33,838 bases of DNA from an uncultured Acidobacteriia bacterium (GCA_903875575.1 CAIQWJ010000085.1:1-33838), one strand, 5' to 3'. Positions 6,953-15,324 are shown, counted from the stretch's first letter. Notes: generated from the letters alone by a model not told the origin. Numbers and translations are program-made.

Positions 6953-8866
6953 GTGCCCGACCCTTTTTTAGCTTCCCCGCTCCAGGGGACCTACAACTAC
7001 CGTTTTGTCGCGCTGTCAGTCCTGATCGCGACATTGGCCGCCTACGCTGCACTGGACCTGGCGGGGCGTGTGACGGTGGCCCGGGGACAAGCGCGACTTA
7101 CCTGGCTGACGTGTGGCGCGTTCGCCATGGGTCTGGGAATCTGGTCGATGCATTACGTGGGAATGCTGGCCTACACCTTGCCTGTCGCGGTCTATTACCA
7201 CTGGCCAACAGTGGCTATCTCGCTCCTTGCAGCGGTATTCGCATCCGGAGTGGCGCTGTTTGCAGTAAGCCGGGACCGCATGGGACCGCTCCGGGCGGGA
7301 TTAGGGGCTGTGGCCATGGGCATCGGCATCGCAGCCATGCACTATATCGGGATGGAGGCCATGCGACTACCTGGCATGTGCCACTATTCGGTCCCGATAG
7401 TGACCCTGTCGGTGATCCTGGCAGTAGTCATCTCACTGGTGGCGCTTTGGCTGACATTCCACCTGAGAGATCAAAGCGTGGACGCTGGTTGGCGCAAGCT
7501 GTCGAGCGCGGCGCTGATGGGCGCGGCGATTCCCATCATGCACTACACGGGAATGGCCGCGGTTTCTTTCATGCCGATGAACGCGGCGCCGGATCTCACG
7601 GATTCGCTGGAAATCTCGTCGCTCGGGATCTCCGCCATTGTCACGGTTGCACTTGTGGTTCTTGGTTTGACCATCATCACGTCATTGATCGACCGGAGAT
7701 TCACGGCTCAGGCGCTCGATCTGGTACAAAGCGAGCAGCGTTTCCGGCAACTCGTCGAATCAGCCCAGGTGGTGATTTGGCGTCGTAATCTGGACACTGC
7801 CCGGTTTACCTTCGTGAATCACGAGGCCGACGAGCTACTGGGCTATTCCCATGATGAGTGGATGGCAAACGGCAACTTTTGGCGGGATAGAGTACACCCG
7901 GAGGATCGGGCCGCGGCAGAGGCACATTGCGATGCTGCGGCAAAAGACGGTCTGTCGCGACGGTTCGAACACAGAATGATTGCAGCGGATGGACGGATTA
8001 TCTGGCTGCGCACATCCGTACGCCTGGTAGGCGGGCCGGGCGGCGTGAAAGAGCTCGTGGGCGTCATGGCGGATGTCACGGAAAGAAAGGAAGCGCAGGA
8101 TGCCGCCGAAGCGGCGAGCCGGGCCAAGAGCCAGTTCCTGGCGAATATGAGCCACGAACTGCGGACGCCGATGAACGCCATCATTAGCTATAGTGAGTTA
8201 CTCTCCGATGAAGCTCAGGATATGGGGCTGAATGAATTCCGGGCGGACCTGGAAAGAATCCTGAATTCCGCAAAGCAGCTACTCGCCATCATCAGCGACA
8301 TCCTGGACTTGTCGAAGATTGAGGCAGGGAAAGTGGAAATCTGGAACGAGGAGTTCAATGTCAGGGATATGACCAATGATGTAGCCGCTGTCGCGGCACC
8401 CCTGGCGGCGAAGAACTCAAACCGGCTGATTGTCCATGTTGCGGACCAGCAGATGTGCTCGGACCTGACTCGCGTGCGACAGATTCTGCTGAATCTTCTG
8501 AGCAATGCCTGCAAGTTCACGCAATCGGGCACCGTGGAACTAAGGGCGGATCGGGTAGAGGAAGCCGGGGGAACCTACGTGGAGTTTCAGGTCACGGATA
8601 CCGGAATCGGCATGACCACGGAGCAATTGGGCCGCGTCTTCGAGGCGTTTGCCCAGGGCGATGCCTCGACCACGCGGCAGTACGGGGGGACCGGACTGGG
8701 GCTGGCCATCACAAAGAGTTTCTGTGAAATGCTGGGTGGCCAGATCCGCGTGGTGAGCGAGCCCCGCAGGGGAAGTACATTCACGGTGCTGATTCCGAGC
8801 GGGATCGCGCGCGAGAGGGCGGTTGCGGCAGGTGGGACGCAGTTGCTGGTCAGTGAGGTCGGTTGA
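6953..8866 (+). CDS. MHYT-PAS sensor histidine kinase
   Basis: The product is 637 residues from a GTG start. Residues 1-250 form an MHYT-type membrane sensor: about seven hydrophobic segments with MHYV (66-69), MHYI (129-132) and MHYT (196-199) motifs. These have been proposed to bind a metal and sense a diatomic gas; that is a family hypothesis. A PAS domain spans about 262-378 (FTFVNHEADELLGYS, RVHPEDR). The kinase core has the phospho-acceptor His401 in NMSHELRTPMNAI. The ATPase domain shows the N box (QILLNLLSNACKF), DTGIGM and YGGTGLGLAI. No receiver domain and no neighbouring response regulator is present, so its partner is elsewhere. The next gene converges on it with a 6-bp gap. Confidence 0.93.
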   Translation: MPDPFLASPLQGTYNYRFVALSVLIATLAAYAALDLAGRVTVARGQARLTWLTCGAFAMGLGIWSMHYVGMLAYTLPVAVYYHWPTVAISLLAAVFASGVALFAVSRDRMGPLRAGLGAVAMGIGIAAMHYIGMEAMRLPGMCHYSVPIVTLSVILAVVISLVALWLTFHLRDQSVDAGWRKLSSAALMGAAIPIMHYTGMAAVSFMPMNAAPDLTDSLEISSLGISAIVTVALVVLGLTIITSLIDRRFTAQALDLVQSEQRFRQLVESAQVVIWRRNLDTARFTFVNHEADELLGYSHDEWMANGNFWRDRVHPEDRAAAEAHCDAAAKDGLSRRFEHRMIAADGRIIWLRTSVRLVGGPGGVKELVGVMADVTERKEAQDAAEAASRAKSQFLANMSHELRTPMNAIISYSELLSDEAQDMGLNEFRADLERILNSAKQLLAIISDILDLSKIEAGKVEIWNEEFNVRDMTNDVAAVAAPLAAKNSNRLIVHVADQQMCSDLTRVRQILLNLLSNACKFTQSGTVELRADRVEEAGGTYVEFQVTDTGIGMTTEQLGRVFEAFAQGDASTTRQYGGTGLGLAITKSFCEMLGGQIRVVSEPRRGSTFTVLIPSGIARERAVAAGGTQLLVSEVG

Positions 8867-8872
8867 GAAAAG

Positions 8873-9055
8873 TCATCCGGCAAACGAACCGCCGAACGCC
8901 ATGCCGCCGAAAAAGCCCGGAAGCACGCCAACGACGGTACCGCCGAGCCCTGCGTGGCGGAAGCCAGCAATGCATCCGCAGATCGCTCCCGCCACTGCAA
9001 GAACCGCTGCGAGCTTAACCCGAAAGGTCGCGCGATTCGGATCTTCGGGCTCCAT
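8873..9055 (-). CDS. Small glycine-rich two-helix membrane protein (hypothetical)
   Basis: The 60-residue frame starts three bases after the SMP-30 stop (TGA-AAC-ATG), a spacing that favours coupled translation. After a short charged N-terminus it has a hydrophobic segment (about 14-32) and a second glycine-rich one (about 36-58, with FFGGMAFGG). It has no recognised domain. The position argues that it is real; the short length and lack of a clear ribosome site argue for caution. Confidence 0.45.
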   Translation of the reverse strand: MEPEDPNRATFRVKLAAVLAVAGAICGCIAGFRHAGLGGTVVGVLPGFFGGMAFGGSFAG

Positions 9056-9058
9056 GTT

Positions 9059-10129
9059 TCAGCAGTTGTGCGCGCCCTGCGTGTTGACGAAAACGGAGTA
9101 CAGGCTTTGGCTGCTGGCCATGAAGAGCCGGTTGCGCTTGGTGCCGCCGAATGACACGTTCGCACAGGTTTCCGGCAGGCGGATCAGGCCGATCCGGTCC
9201 CCGTTCGGGGCCACGACCTGCACGCCGGGGCGGGCACCGCACCAGACGTTGCCGTCCACGTCGCAGCGCATGCCGTCCGGGGCGGACTTCACGTTGGTAC
9301 CGGGGATGTCGAGTTGAACGAAGTTCTTACCGTTCTTTAGAGTTTTGCCGTCGATATCGTAAACGCGCATGTTCTGCGGAGTCCCGGTATCGGCGACGTA
9401 GAGTTTCTTGTAATCCGGGGTGAAGCAGATGCCGTTCGGCTGATCGGCGTCGTCTGTCACTTTGTCGATCTGGGCGGTCTTCGGATCGACGCGATAGACG
9501 GCCTGCTTCAATTCGGGAGTGTGCTTGAAACCTTCGTAATTACCCATGATCCCGTAGGTGGGGTCGGTAAACCACACCGTGCCGTCCGGGTGGACCACGA
9601 TGTCATTCGGGGAGTTGAAGGGCTTGCCCTGGAACTTATCCGCAATTACCGTCACGGTGCCGTTGTATTCATAGCGCACGACGCGGCGGCCGCCATGCTC
9701 ACAGGAGAGTTCCCTGCCCTCAAAGTCAAACGTATTGCCGTTGCTGTAGTTGGAGGGGTTGCGGAAGACGGTGACGCGGCCATCCTCTTCGGTCCAGCGC
9801 ATCTGGACGTTGTTCGGGATGTCGCTCCAAACGAGGAAGCGTCCGACGCCATTCCATGCCGGGCCTTCCGCCCACATCGTGCCCGTGTAGTGACGGCGCA
9901 TGGGAGTGTTACCGATCACGTATTTGTCGAAGCGTTTATCCAGTGAAAGGACATCGGGCTCGGGATACTGGAGCGGCGTGTTACCGGACCAGTCGCGGGG
10001 CGCCGGAACAGGATTCACGGCCTGGGCGAGGGCAGCGGGGGCCAGGGCAGCGGCTCCGAGGAAAGCGGAAAGGAACGCGCGGCGGTCCGTCTGAGAGGAG
10101 GAGTTCTTGCTCGGTTGGGTGCTCGACAT
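9059..10129 (-). CDS. TAT-exported SMP-30/gluconolactonase-family protein
   Basis: The product is 356 residues from the ATG at 10129, chosen because DRRAFLSAFLGAAALAPAALAQA then lies near the N-terminus as a twin-arginine signal. An upstream in-frame ATG at 10159 adds ten residues. The rest is a six-bladed propeller of the SMP-30 type with metal-binding positions visible: Glu in MWAEGPAW, Asn in NSPNDIVVHPDG and Asp in SAPDGMRCDVDGNVW. Members hydrolyse sugar lactones such as gluconolactone using a divalent metal. Export suggests work on lactones in the periplasm. It lies 48 bp downstream of the MCE gene. Substrate is not predictable. Confidence 0.9.
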   Translation of the reverse strand: MSSTQPSKNSSSQTDRRAFLSAFLGAAALAPAALAQAVNPVPAPRDWSGNTPLQYPEPDVLSLDKRFDKYVIGNTPMRRHYTGTMWAEGPAWNGVGRFLVWSDIPNNVQMRWTEEDGRVTVFRNPSNYSNGNTFDFEGRELSCEHGGRRVVRYEYNGTVTVIADKFQGKPFNSPNDIVVHPDGTVWFTDPTYGIMGNYEGFKHTPELKQAVYRVDPKTAQIDKVTDDADQPNGICFTPDYKKLYVADTGTPQNMRVYDIDGKTLKNGKNFVQLDIPGTNVKSAPDGMRCDVDGNVWCGARPGVQVVAPNGDRIGLIRLPETCANVSFGGTKRNRLFMASSQSLYSVFVNTQGAHNC

Positions 10130-10177
10130 ACCAGATATGTATATCGCATTCAGGTCCACGGTGGCGAACCTGGTCGG

Positions 10178-11242
10178 TCAGAACAACTTCATACGAAGAT
10201 ATTTCTTCGGTTTCGCGTCGAAATCGCGCAGCAACTCACCGAGGCTTTTCAATGAACCGACGAGGGATTCATAGAGTTGCGGATTGTTCAGTAATTCACC
10301 CGTGGAACTCTCACCACGGTTGAGGGCAGCCAGCATGGAATCGGTGGAGGCCAGCATACGGCGAACGCGGTTGTAGGCTTCTTCATCGCGCAGGCCTGGT
10401 CCAATGTTCTCGAGGCCGGTACGGGCGTCGGCCATCGACCTTCGCAGATCCTTCATGGCTGACAGAAGCTGGTTGTACTGATCGTCGGTTGCATAAAAAT
10501 GGCCGGCGGCACCTTCTCCCCGCTGAATCGATTGAAGGATGTCGTTAATGGTGCGTAACTGCTTATCGGTATTCGAGTACAGATTGGTCGTAAAGACTAT
10601 CGCCCCCGCCGGGTTGCTGTTCGCCACAAGGGAGTGCATGCCGCGCTCAAAGACCTGGACACTGCGCAGCATCTGATCATACTCCGCCTCGCCGACTACA
10701 TAATGGCCCAGCGCGGTATCCGGTGAAGCCAGCTCCGTCAGCATGGAATCCACTTTGTGCAGGCTGTTTTGTAGGCCCAGCAGAAGGTCGGCCTTATCCG
10801 CCGCAGTGTCAGCAGGCTCGCTTGGCAGTTCGGCACCTTCGGTTACGAAGACGGGACTCTTGCCCGCGGCGATATCCAGGAACTTATCGCCGATCATGGT
10901 TTCGGAGTTGATGCTGGTGAGGGAATCAATGGGGATTCTTGAGAGATACGTGGTTTCAATCCGCATATCAACGCGCACGGCGCGTTGGCGATCAAGATAT
11001 CCGGAAATCCCGATGCGGCGAATGGAACCAACCTGAATGCCGTTTACACGGACGGCCGCACTGGCACCGAGGCCGGTGGCGTCCGGCAGATAGGTCTTGA
11101 GGTCGACTTTGCGGGCGAAAAGGCCCACACCGCCGCCGGTGAGGAGCCAGAGGAGCGCGAACAGTATGGCGGAGGAAGACAGAATGACGGCGGCGATTCG
11201 CCCCCGCATGCCAGCCGTCGGTTTGATCTCCAGTTCCGTCAT
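10178..11242 (-). CDS. MCE/MlaD-domain membrane-anchored protein
   Basis: The 354-residue product has one N-terminal transmembrane helix (about 14-36). An MCE domain follows (about 46-120) with the signature YLPDATGLGASAAVRVNGIQVGSI and ETMIGDKFLDI. A long, mostly helical C-terminal region with DSMLTEL, INDILQSIQRGEGAAGHF and a second GESSTGELLNN repeat completes it. MCE proteins form ring or tube channels that carry lipids between membranes, usually with an MlaE-type permease and an MlaF-type ATPase. Neither partner gene is adjacent here, so this is an orphan member. It is divergent from the Yip1-family gene, with 43 bp between starts. Confidence 0.9.
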   Translation of the reverse strand: MTELEIKPTAGMRGRIAAVILSSSAILFALLWLLTGGGVGLFARKVDLKTYLPDATGLGASAAVRVNGIQVGSIRRIGISGYLDRQRAVRVDMRIETTYLSRIPIDSLTSINSETMIGDKFLDIAAGKSPVFVTEGAELPSEPADTAADKADLLLGLQNSLHKVDSMLTELASPDTALGHYVVGEAEYDQMLRSVQVFERGMHSLVANSNPAGAIVFTTNLYSNTDKQLRTINDILQSIQRGEGAAGHFYATDDQYNQLLSAMKDLRRSMADARTGLENIGPGLRDEEAYNRVRRMLASTDSMLAALNRGESSTGELLNNPQLYESLVGSLKSLGELLRDFDAKPKKYLRMKLF

Positions 11243-11285
11243 CTGCGCTTCAGTTTAGCAGCGCATGGTGATAATCTAAAATGCC

Positions 11286-11972
11286 ATGCGAGCCTTACTG
11301 GACGTTTTCTTCAGCCCCGGGACGGTGTTTGGCGGGCTGCCGGAGCGACGGGCGGCCTGGGTGACACCTCTGGTCGTGAACACGCTGCTGCTGATGATAT
11401 CCACCATCGTCACGGTGAATGTGCTCGGGATGGAACTGATCATGCGACAGCGACTGGCCGGATCTAACATGAGCCCGGAGCAGATGCAGCAGGCAATGGA
11501 GCGGGCAACATCGCCCGTAGCCACCTACATCAGTTACGCGGCGGTGCTGCTGGGAACACCATTTGTGATGCTGGCGGTGGCGGGAATCCTGTTTGCGTTC
11601 GGGATGATGACGAGCCGCGCGCCGAAATTCGGCAGCATGTTCGCGATGGTGAATCTGGCGTTTTTCCCTTACTTCCTGGTGACGGTTCTCATGACAATCC
11701 TGGTGCTGCTGGCGGCACCAGATAAGACGGCGCTCGATATCAGCAATCTTCTGGCGACCAATGTGGGGGCATTTGTGAATAAGTCGGAAACGTCGAAGGG
11801 GATGTACGCCCTGTTTACGTCGCTCGATGTATTCAGCTTCATGGAGATCCTGATGCTCTCGTTTGGCTTTTCAAAGCTGACGCGGGCCGGCATGGCGGCG
11901 GGGTTGGGAGCGGTGGTCGGGATGTGGGTACTGTATGTCATGGCAAAGATGGCGCTGAGCCTGTTCAAATAG
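11286..11972 (+). CDS. Yip1-domain integral membrane protein
   Basis: The 228-residue protein begins MRALLDVFFSPGTVFGGLPERRAAWVTPLVV. That is the usual N-terminus of bacterial Yip1-family proteins, in which a short amphipathic stretch with SPG..F is followed by membrane helices. About five hydrophobic segments follow, near 25-48, 80-108, 117-143, 170-190 and 200-226. Bacterial Yip1-family proteins have no settled function. A second ATG at 11281 is in another frame. The gene precedes a good promoter for the comF region, so it appears to be its own unit. Confidence 0.82.
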   Translation: MRALLDVFFSPGTVFGGLPERRAAWVTPLVVNTLLLMISTIVTVNVLGMELIMRQRLAGSNMSPEQMQQAMERATSPVATYISYAAVLLGTPFVMLAVAGILFAFGMMTSRAPKFGSMFAMVNLAFFPYFLVTVLMTILVLLAAPDKTALDISNLLATNVGAFVNKSETSKGMYALFTSLDVFSFMEILMLSFGFSKLTRAGMAAGLGAVVGMWVLYVMAKMALSLFK

Positions 11973-11994
11973 GGGCCCGACGCCTCCGGTCAAT

Positions 11995-12023
11995 TTGACA
12001 TAACGGCAAACCCTCCGTACACT
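11995..12023 (+). promoter_or_regulatory. Sigma-70-type promoter for the leader ORF and comF
   Basis: A perfect -35 box TTGACA (11995-12000) is followed after exactly 17 bases by TACACT (12018-12023), which matches four of six -10 positions. Transcription would start near 12030, just before the ribosome site GGAAGGG (12032-12038) of the leader ORF. This is the best promoter match I found in the window. Confidence 0.7.
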
Positions 12024-12043
12024 GGTTACTTGGAAGGGTCTTG

Positions 12044-12190
12044 ATGGCGTTGGTTCACACCGCACTCCAGGAAATCATCCACGCTCGGTTTATCCGGCAA
12101 AACGTTGAGCCGCCAGGCTTCACGCTTCCGGAGAGCACAGCCGAGCACTGTCCCCACTTGTCAGGAGGTGCGCCTTCTCGAGTTCTTTAA
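12044..12190 (+). CDS. 48-codon leader ORF upstream of comF (hypothetical)
   Basis: The ATG lies 5 bases after GGAAGGG (12032-12038), a good ribosome site, and directly downstream of the promoter at 11995-12023. The frame encodes MALVHTALQEIIHARF and continues to a TAA at 12188-12190, five bases before the comF ATG at 12196. The peptide has no recognised domain and no membrane segment. Because comF lacks a clear ribosome site of its own, the short ORF could couple translation into comF. It may instead be chance coding. Confidence 0.4.
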   Translation: MALVHTALQEIIHARFIRQNVEPPGFTLPESTAEHCPHLSGGAPSRVL

Positions 12191-12195
12191 CGAGA

Positions 12196-12942
12196 ATGGC
12201 CGCTTCCACGTTCCGCGCGATCCCGCACGGGCTTTTTTCGCTTGTCTTTCCCGCAGACTGCCGCGTCTGCGAAACTCCCCTTGATGGCTTTACCCGGGTT
12301 CCGGTTTGCCTGGGGTGCCTGAGCGCGCCGAAGCCGCTGGAGGCCGACTACTTCTGCGCCTCCTGCAACGCACCTTTTCAGAACACGTTTCCCCTGGATG
12401 AAAACGGAGTGTGCGGGCTATGCAGATCGGGATTGCTCGGGTTTGACCGGGCATCGAGTTTCGGATTCTATGATGGCGCGCTGCGGAGCCTGATCCATCT
12501 GCTGAAGTATTCCGGAATGAAGCCTTTGGCACCCAGGCTTTCCCTGTTGATGGACAAGGCTCTGCCGATTGACGAGCGTTATGACGTCATCGTGCCTGTA
12601 CCTTTGCACTGGAAGCGGCGATGGAAGCGTGGGTTCAATCAGGCCGAACTTCTGGCTAGCGAGGTGTCGCGGCACAGAGGGATACCGATTTCCAATGCCC
12701 TGCGAAGGACGAAGGCGACGGTGAATCAGGCAGGCCTGACCAGTGCGGGCCGGCGGCGGAATATTGCGGGAGCGTTCGCGGCGAGGGAGGGGATGGGGCT
12801 CACGGGGAAGAGAGTTTTACTGATCGACGATGTGTTTACGACTGGGGCGACGGCAAGCGCCTGCGCCCGGGCGTTGAAAAAGGCGGGTGCGGGTCATGTG
12901 TCTTTGTTGACGCTGGCGCGCGCGGAGAGACGGTTTACGTAG
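12196..12942 (+). CDS. comF: ComF-family phosphoribosyltransferase-like protein
   Basis: The 248-residue protein has an N-terminal zinc-binding region with four CxxC pairs: CRVC (22-25), CLGC, CASC and CGLC (the last near 74-77). The core is a type I phosphoribosyltransferase domain with the PRPP-binding motif VLLIDDVFTTGATASAC and the upstream family motif VPVPLHWKRRWKRGFNQAELLA. In naturally competent bacteria ComF takes part in DNA uptake and handling; in others its job is unknown. It follows the leader ORF by 5 bp and precedes the HNH gene by 52 bp on the same strand. Confidence 0.93.
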   Translation: MAASTFRAIPHGLFSLVFPADCRVCETPLDGFTRVPVCLGCLSAPKPLEADYFCASCNAPFQNTFPLDENGVCGLCRSGLLGFDRASSFGFYDGALRSLIHLLKYSGMKPLAPRLSLLMDKALPIDERYDVIVPVPLHWKRRWKRGFNQAELLASEVSRHRGIPISNALRRTKATVNQAGLTSAGRRRNIAGAFAAREGMGLTGKRVLLIDDVFTTGATASACARALKKAGAGHVSLLTLARAERRFT

Positions 12943-12994
12943 CGGAAGAGATTTCGGAAATTCGCGGACAATTATAAGGAGCGAGAACGCCAGG

Positions 12995-13543
12995 ATGGAG
13001 AGTTTAAGGAAGATGACTCAAGCCACAGCCAGACTTCAGAAGCCCGTACTTGTACTGAATGCAAGCTTCGAACCGATTAATATCTGCGCGGCGCGGCGGG
13101 CGCTGGTTCTGGTTCTGAAAGGCATCGCGTCAGCGGAGGAATTGTCGTCGCACGCGGTACATTCCACACGGCGTTCACTGCGGGTGCCGAGCGTGATCCG
13201 GTTGCTGGAATATCGCCGAATCCCGCACCAGACGCGGGCTCTTTCGCGGAAGAATATCATGATGCGGGACCGCTATACGTGCCAATACTGCGCGAAGCTC
13301 ATGCCTGCGGGGGAACTGACGCTGGACCACGTGATTCCGCGGTCGCGGGCGGGTGAATCGGCGTGGGAAAACCTGGTGGCATGCTGCCATCCGTGCAACA
13401 ACAAGAAAGGGAGCCGGACGCCGGAAGAGGCGGGGATGAAGCTCGCCCGGCAGCCAAAGCCGTTCAGCCTGCATACCAGTCGGCATCTGATGCGGTTGCT
13501 GGGCAAGGGCGAAGAGCAGTGGCGTAAGTATTTGTTCTTCTAA
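12995..13543 (+). CDS. HNH endonuclease
   Basis: The 182-residue product has a C-terminal HNH domain. CQYC (96-99) begins the zinc site, LTLDHVIPRSRAG carries the catalytic Asp111-His112, WENLVACC carries Asn126, and CHPCNNKKG closes the finger with Cys131 and Cys134. The N-terminal 80 residues (VLVLNASFEPINICAARRALVLVLKG) are the conserved leader of a widespread stand-alone HNH family; its biological role is not settled. AAGGAG lies 14 bases before the ATG, longer than ideal. ATG 13013 is an alternative start that would drop six residues. It is convergent with the Uma2 gene. Confidence 0.92.
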   Translation: MESLRKMTQATARLQKPVLVLNASFEPINICAARRALVLVLKGIASAEELSSHAVHSTRRSLRVPSVIRLLEYRRIPHQTRALSRKNIMMRDRYTCQYCAKLMPAGELTLDHVIPRSRAGESAWENLVACCHPCNNKKGSRTPEEAGMKLARQPKPFSLHTSRHLMRLLGKGEEQWRKYLFF

Positions 13544-13593
13544 GGTGTCGAATTCCCCGGCGGCAAACCCCTGGCGCGGTGGTTGGCCGGGTA

Positions 13594-14154
13594 TCAGGCA
13601 AAAAACGCTTCGGCGGGAACTCTGAAGCCGGGTAAAAAGGCGGAGGTTATTTCGTCGCTGTGCTGAAGGGTCTTGTGGAACAGTAAATTTCCGGCCTCAT
13701 CCCTGCGGTGGATTTCAACGCTGCGGTTTTCCGGGTCGATCAGCCAGTATTCGCCGACGCCCCTGGCTGCGTAGAGATTGTGCTTGACGTGGCGATCGCG
13801 ACGTTCGTTGGTACTTCCCGGAGAGAGGATTTCGATCACGATTTCAGGTGCCGAACGGAACCGTCCGCCCACCATAGAACGATGCATCTTTTCGTGGGTT
13901 GCGAAGACAAGATCGGGAGTCACGCCGTTGTAGTCGTCAAAGATCACGCCCACGCCTGGTGTGATGCGGCCTATCGGATGGTGGCGCAGATACGAGCCGA
14001 AGGCGAACGCGACGTTCACCAGGATGGTTTGGTGGTGGAAGCTCGGCGGAGGGGAAACGTACATTTCTCCGTCGATCACTTCGTAGCGGTTGCCGTCGTC
14101 CGGCATGGCTTCCATGTCGGCGTTGGTCAGGCGAAGGTCGCTGGCAAAACTCAT
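13594..14154 (-). CDS. Uma2-family (DUF820) PD-(D/E)xK nuclease-like protein
   Basis: The 186-residue protein shows the Uma2 layout: RYEVIDGEMYVSP (23-35), TPDLVF with Asp81, EIVIEILSPGSTNERRDRHVK with Glu108 and Lys124, then LYAARGVGEYWLIDP. The D-E-K spacing fits a restriction-endonuclease-like fold. The family is widespread and its biological role is not established; nuclease activity is inferred from fold. The gene is single and divergent from the zinc-ribbon gene, with 98 bp between starts. Confidence 0.9.
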   Translation of the reverse strand: MSFASDLRLTNADMEAMPDDGNRYEVIDGEMYVSPPPSFHHQTILVNVAFAFGSYLRHHPIGRITPGVGVIFDDYNGVTPDLVFATHEKMHRSMVGGRFRSAPEIVIEILSPGSTNERRDRHVKHNLYAARGVGEYWLIDPENRSVEIHRRDEAGNLLFHKTLQHSDEITSAFLPGFRVPAEAFFA

Positions 14155-14252
14155 TGCAGTTCCCGTTTGTTCAATCTAAGCGCGAAACTGGCAGGAGTTC
14201 GGCGGCCTCTTGCGGAACAAACCGGGATGGCATACCGTATTCTTAGATAGCC

Positions 14253-14726
14253 ATGCCTTATTGCACACAGTGTGGACGTGAAGTAGCCGTAGCCGCGGCA
14301 TTTTGCGGGAATTGCGGATCACGCCAGGCGTCGACCACCGCCGGACCGACCGCGAGCAGTTTCCACGCAGTTCCGGCGCACGACCCGCTTGCGGGTATGT
14401 CGCCACGTACCGCAGCCATCCTTTGCTACATTCCAACGGTGGGCTGGATTGCGGCGGTGATCGTGCTGGCGTCGAAGAAGTTCAAAATGGACCCGAACGT
14501 GCGTTTTCATGCATTTCAGGGTCTTTATCTTTTCGCAACCTGGCTGCTGCTGAAGTGGATTGCGCCCATCATGGACGCCGGATCGGACCGGTTTGTCCCC
14601 ATCGGACATATCCTCGAAGGCGTACTGTTGTTCGTATCGATTTTCATGATCATCAAGGCGAGCCATGAGGAAACCTACGTCCTGCCGATTATCGGCGAGC
14701 TGGCGAAGCGCTCCGCCACCGAATAA
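14253..14726 (+). CDS. Zinc-ribbon membrane protein (DUF4870/Tic20-like)
   Basis: The 157-residue protein begins with a zinc ribbon, CTQCG (4-8) and CGNCG (18-22). A low-complexity linker follows, then a membrane domain starting ILCYIPTVGWIAAVIVLASKKF with RFHAFQGLYLF, the latter typical of the DUF4870/Tic20-like family. Two further hydrophobic segments follow near 93-110 and 120-140. Function is unknown. TTGCGG and TACCGT with a 17-base spacer upstream give a weak promoter candidate. Confidence 0.8.
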   Translation: MPYCTQCGREVAVAAAFCGNCGSRQASTTAGPTASSFHAVPAHDPLAGMSPRTAAILCYIPTVGWIAAVIVLASKKFKMDPNVRFHAFQGLYLFATWLLLKWIAPIMDAGSDRFVPIGHILEGVLLFVSIFMIIKASHEETYVLPIIGELAKRSATE

Positions 14727-14858
14727 CTGCCCAAAAACCGGGGGTACAGAATGCCCCAAAACGCGCTACCATATGGGTGTGGCTGTCTGATGCCACTGAC
14801 TGCTTACTTGCCCGCCTTGTCTCCATTTTCGGCCGACGTTAGCTCCCCCAGGACAAAT

Positions 14859-14895
14859 CTGCCCCGCGGCAGACAGCCTGCCATAAGGCAGTTTT
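14859..14895 (+). promoter_or_regulatory. Paired hairpins with exchangeable stems in the RRM gene leader
   Basis: Four arms occur in order: CTGCC (14859-14863), GGCAG (14868-14872), CTGCC (14878-14882) and GGCAG (14887-14891), followed by TTTT (14892-14895). Arms 1:2 and 3:4 form two hairpins with 4-base loops, and the second resembles a small terminator. Arms 2:3 can pair instead with a 5-base loop, which would break the terminator-like hairpin. The element ends 19 bases before the RRM start codon. This geometry suggests attenuation or self-regulation, but each stem is only 5 bp and the T-run is short. Confidence 0.5.
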
Positions 14896-14914
14896 AGGAT
14901 GATTGATTAAGACC

Positions 14915-15268
14915 ATGAAGAATATTTACGTCGGGAACCTCTCGTTCCAGACAACCGAACAGGATCTCGAGGCGGCCTTCTCCGCCTACGGTCAGGTGGA
15001 ACGCGCCCAGTTGGTTAAGGATCGGGACACCGGGAAGTCACGTGGGTTTGGGTTCGTTGAAATGACGGACGATGCGGGTGCGGAACGCGCCATTGAAGCG
15101 CTCAATGGTTCGCAGCTGGATGGCCGCAACCTGACGGTGAACGAAGCACGTCCCCGTGAAGCGCGGCCTTCGGGCGGCGGCGGTGGCGGCAACCGGTTTG
15201 GCGGTGGCGGTGGCAACCGCGGCGGTGGTGGTGGCGGAGACAACCGCCGGCGCGAACCGCGCTGGTAA
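14915..15268 (+). CDS. RRM-domain glycine-rich RNA-binding protein
   Basis: The 117-residue protein is a single RNA-recognition motif with RNP2 IYVGNL (4-9) and RNP1 [10 protein letters not shown] (41-50). A glycine-rich tail from about 87, with [13 protein letters not shown] and RRREPRW, completes it. Such proteins resemble cyanobacterial Rbp and plant glycine-rich RNA chaperones, often cold-induced. A TTG at 14903 would add four residues, but the ATG at 14915 gives the conserved MKNIYVGN start. The 188-bp leader contains the paired hairpins at 14859-14895, and the gene ends at a strong terminator. It is therefore a single-gene unit that may regulate itself. Confidence 0.93.
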   Translation: MKNIYVGNLSFQTTEQDLEAAFSAYGQVERAQLVKDRDTGKSRGFGFVEMTDDAGAERAIEALNGSQLDGRNLTVNEARPREARPSGGGGGGNRFGGGGGNRGGGGGGDNRRREPRW

Positions 15269-15280
15269 ATTGTTCTTTTG

Positions 15281-15324
15281 AAAGGGAGGCAGACCGAAGG
15301 TGGTTTGCCTCCCTTTTTGGTTTT
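15281..15324 (+). terminator. Intrinsic terminator of the RRM gene
   Basis: AAAGGGAGGCA (15281-15291) pairs perfectly over 11 bp with TGCCTCCCTTT (15306-15316). The 14-base loop can form an inner ACC/GGT pair. The right arm runs into a T-rich tail, TTTTTGGTTTT. It begins 12 bases after the RRM stop codon. Confidence 0.92.

Noticed and set aside
7962-7975. tRNA T-arm-like GGTTCGAA word
   Set aside because: It lies inside the histidine kinase coding sequence, and no cloverleaf can be drawn around it.
14740-14756. Possible small hairpin (GGGGTA/TGCCCC) after the zinc-ribbon gene
   Set aside because: It is followed by A-rich, not T-rich, sequence on the plus strand, so it is not a convincing terminator.
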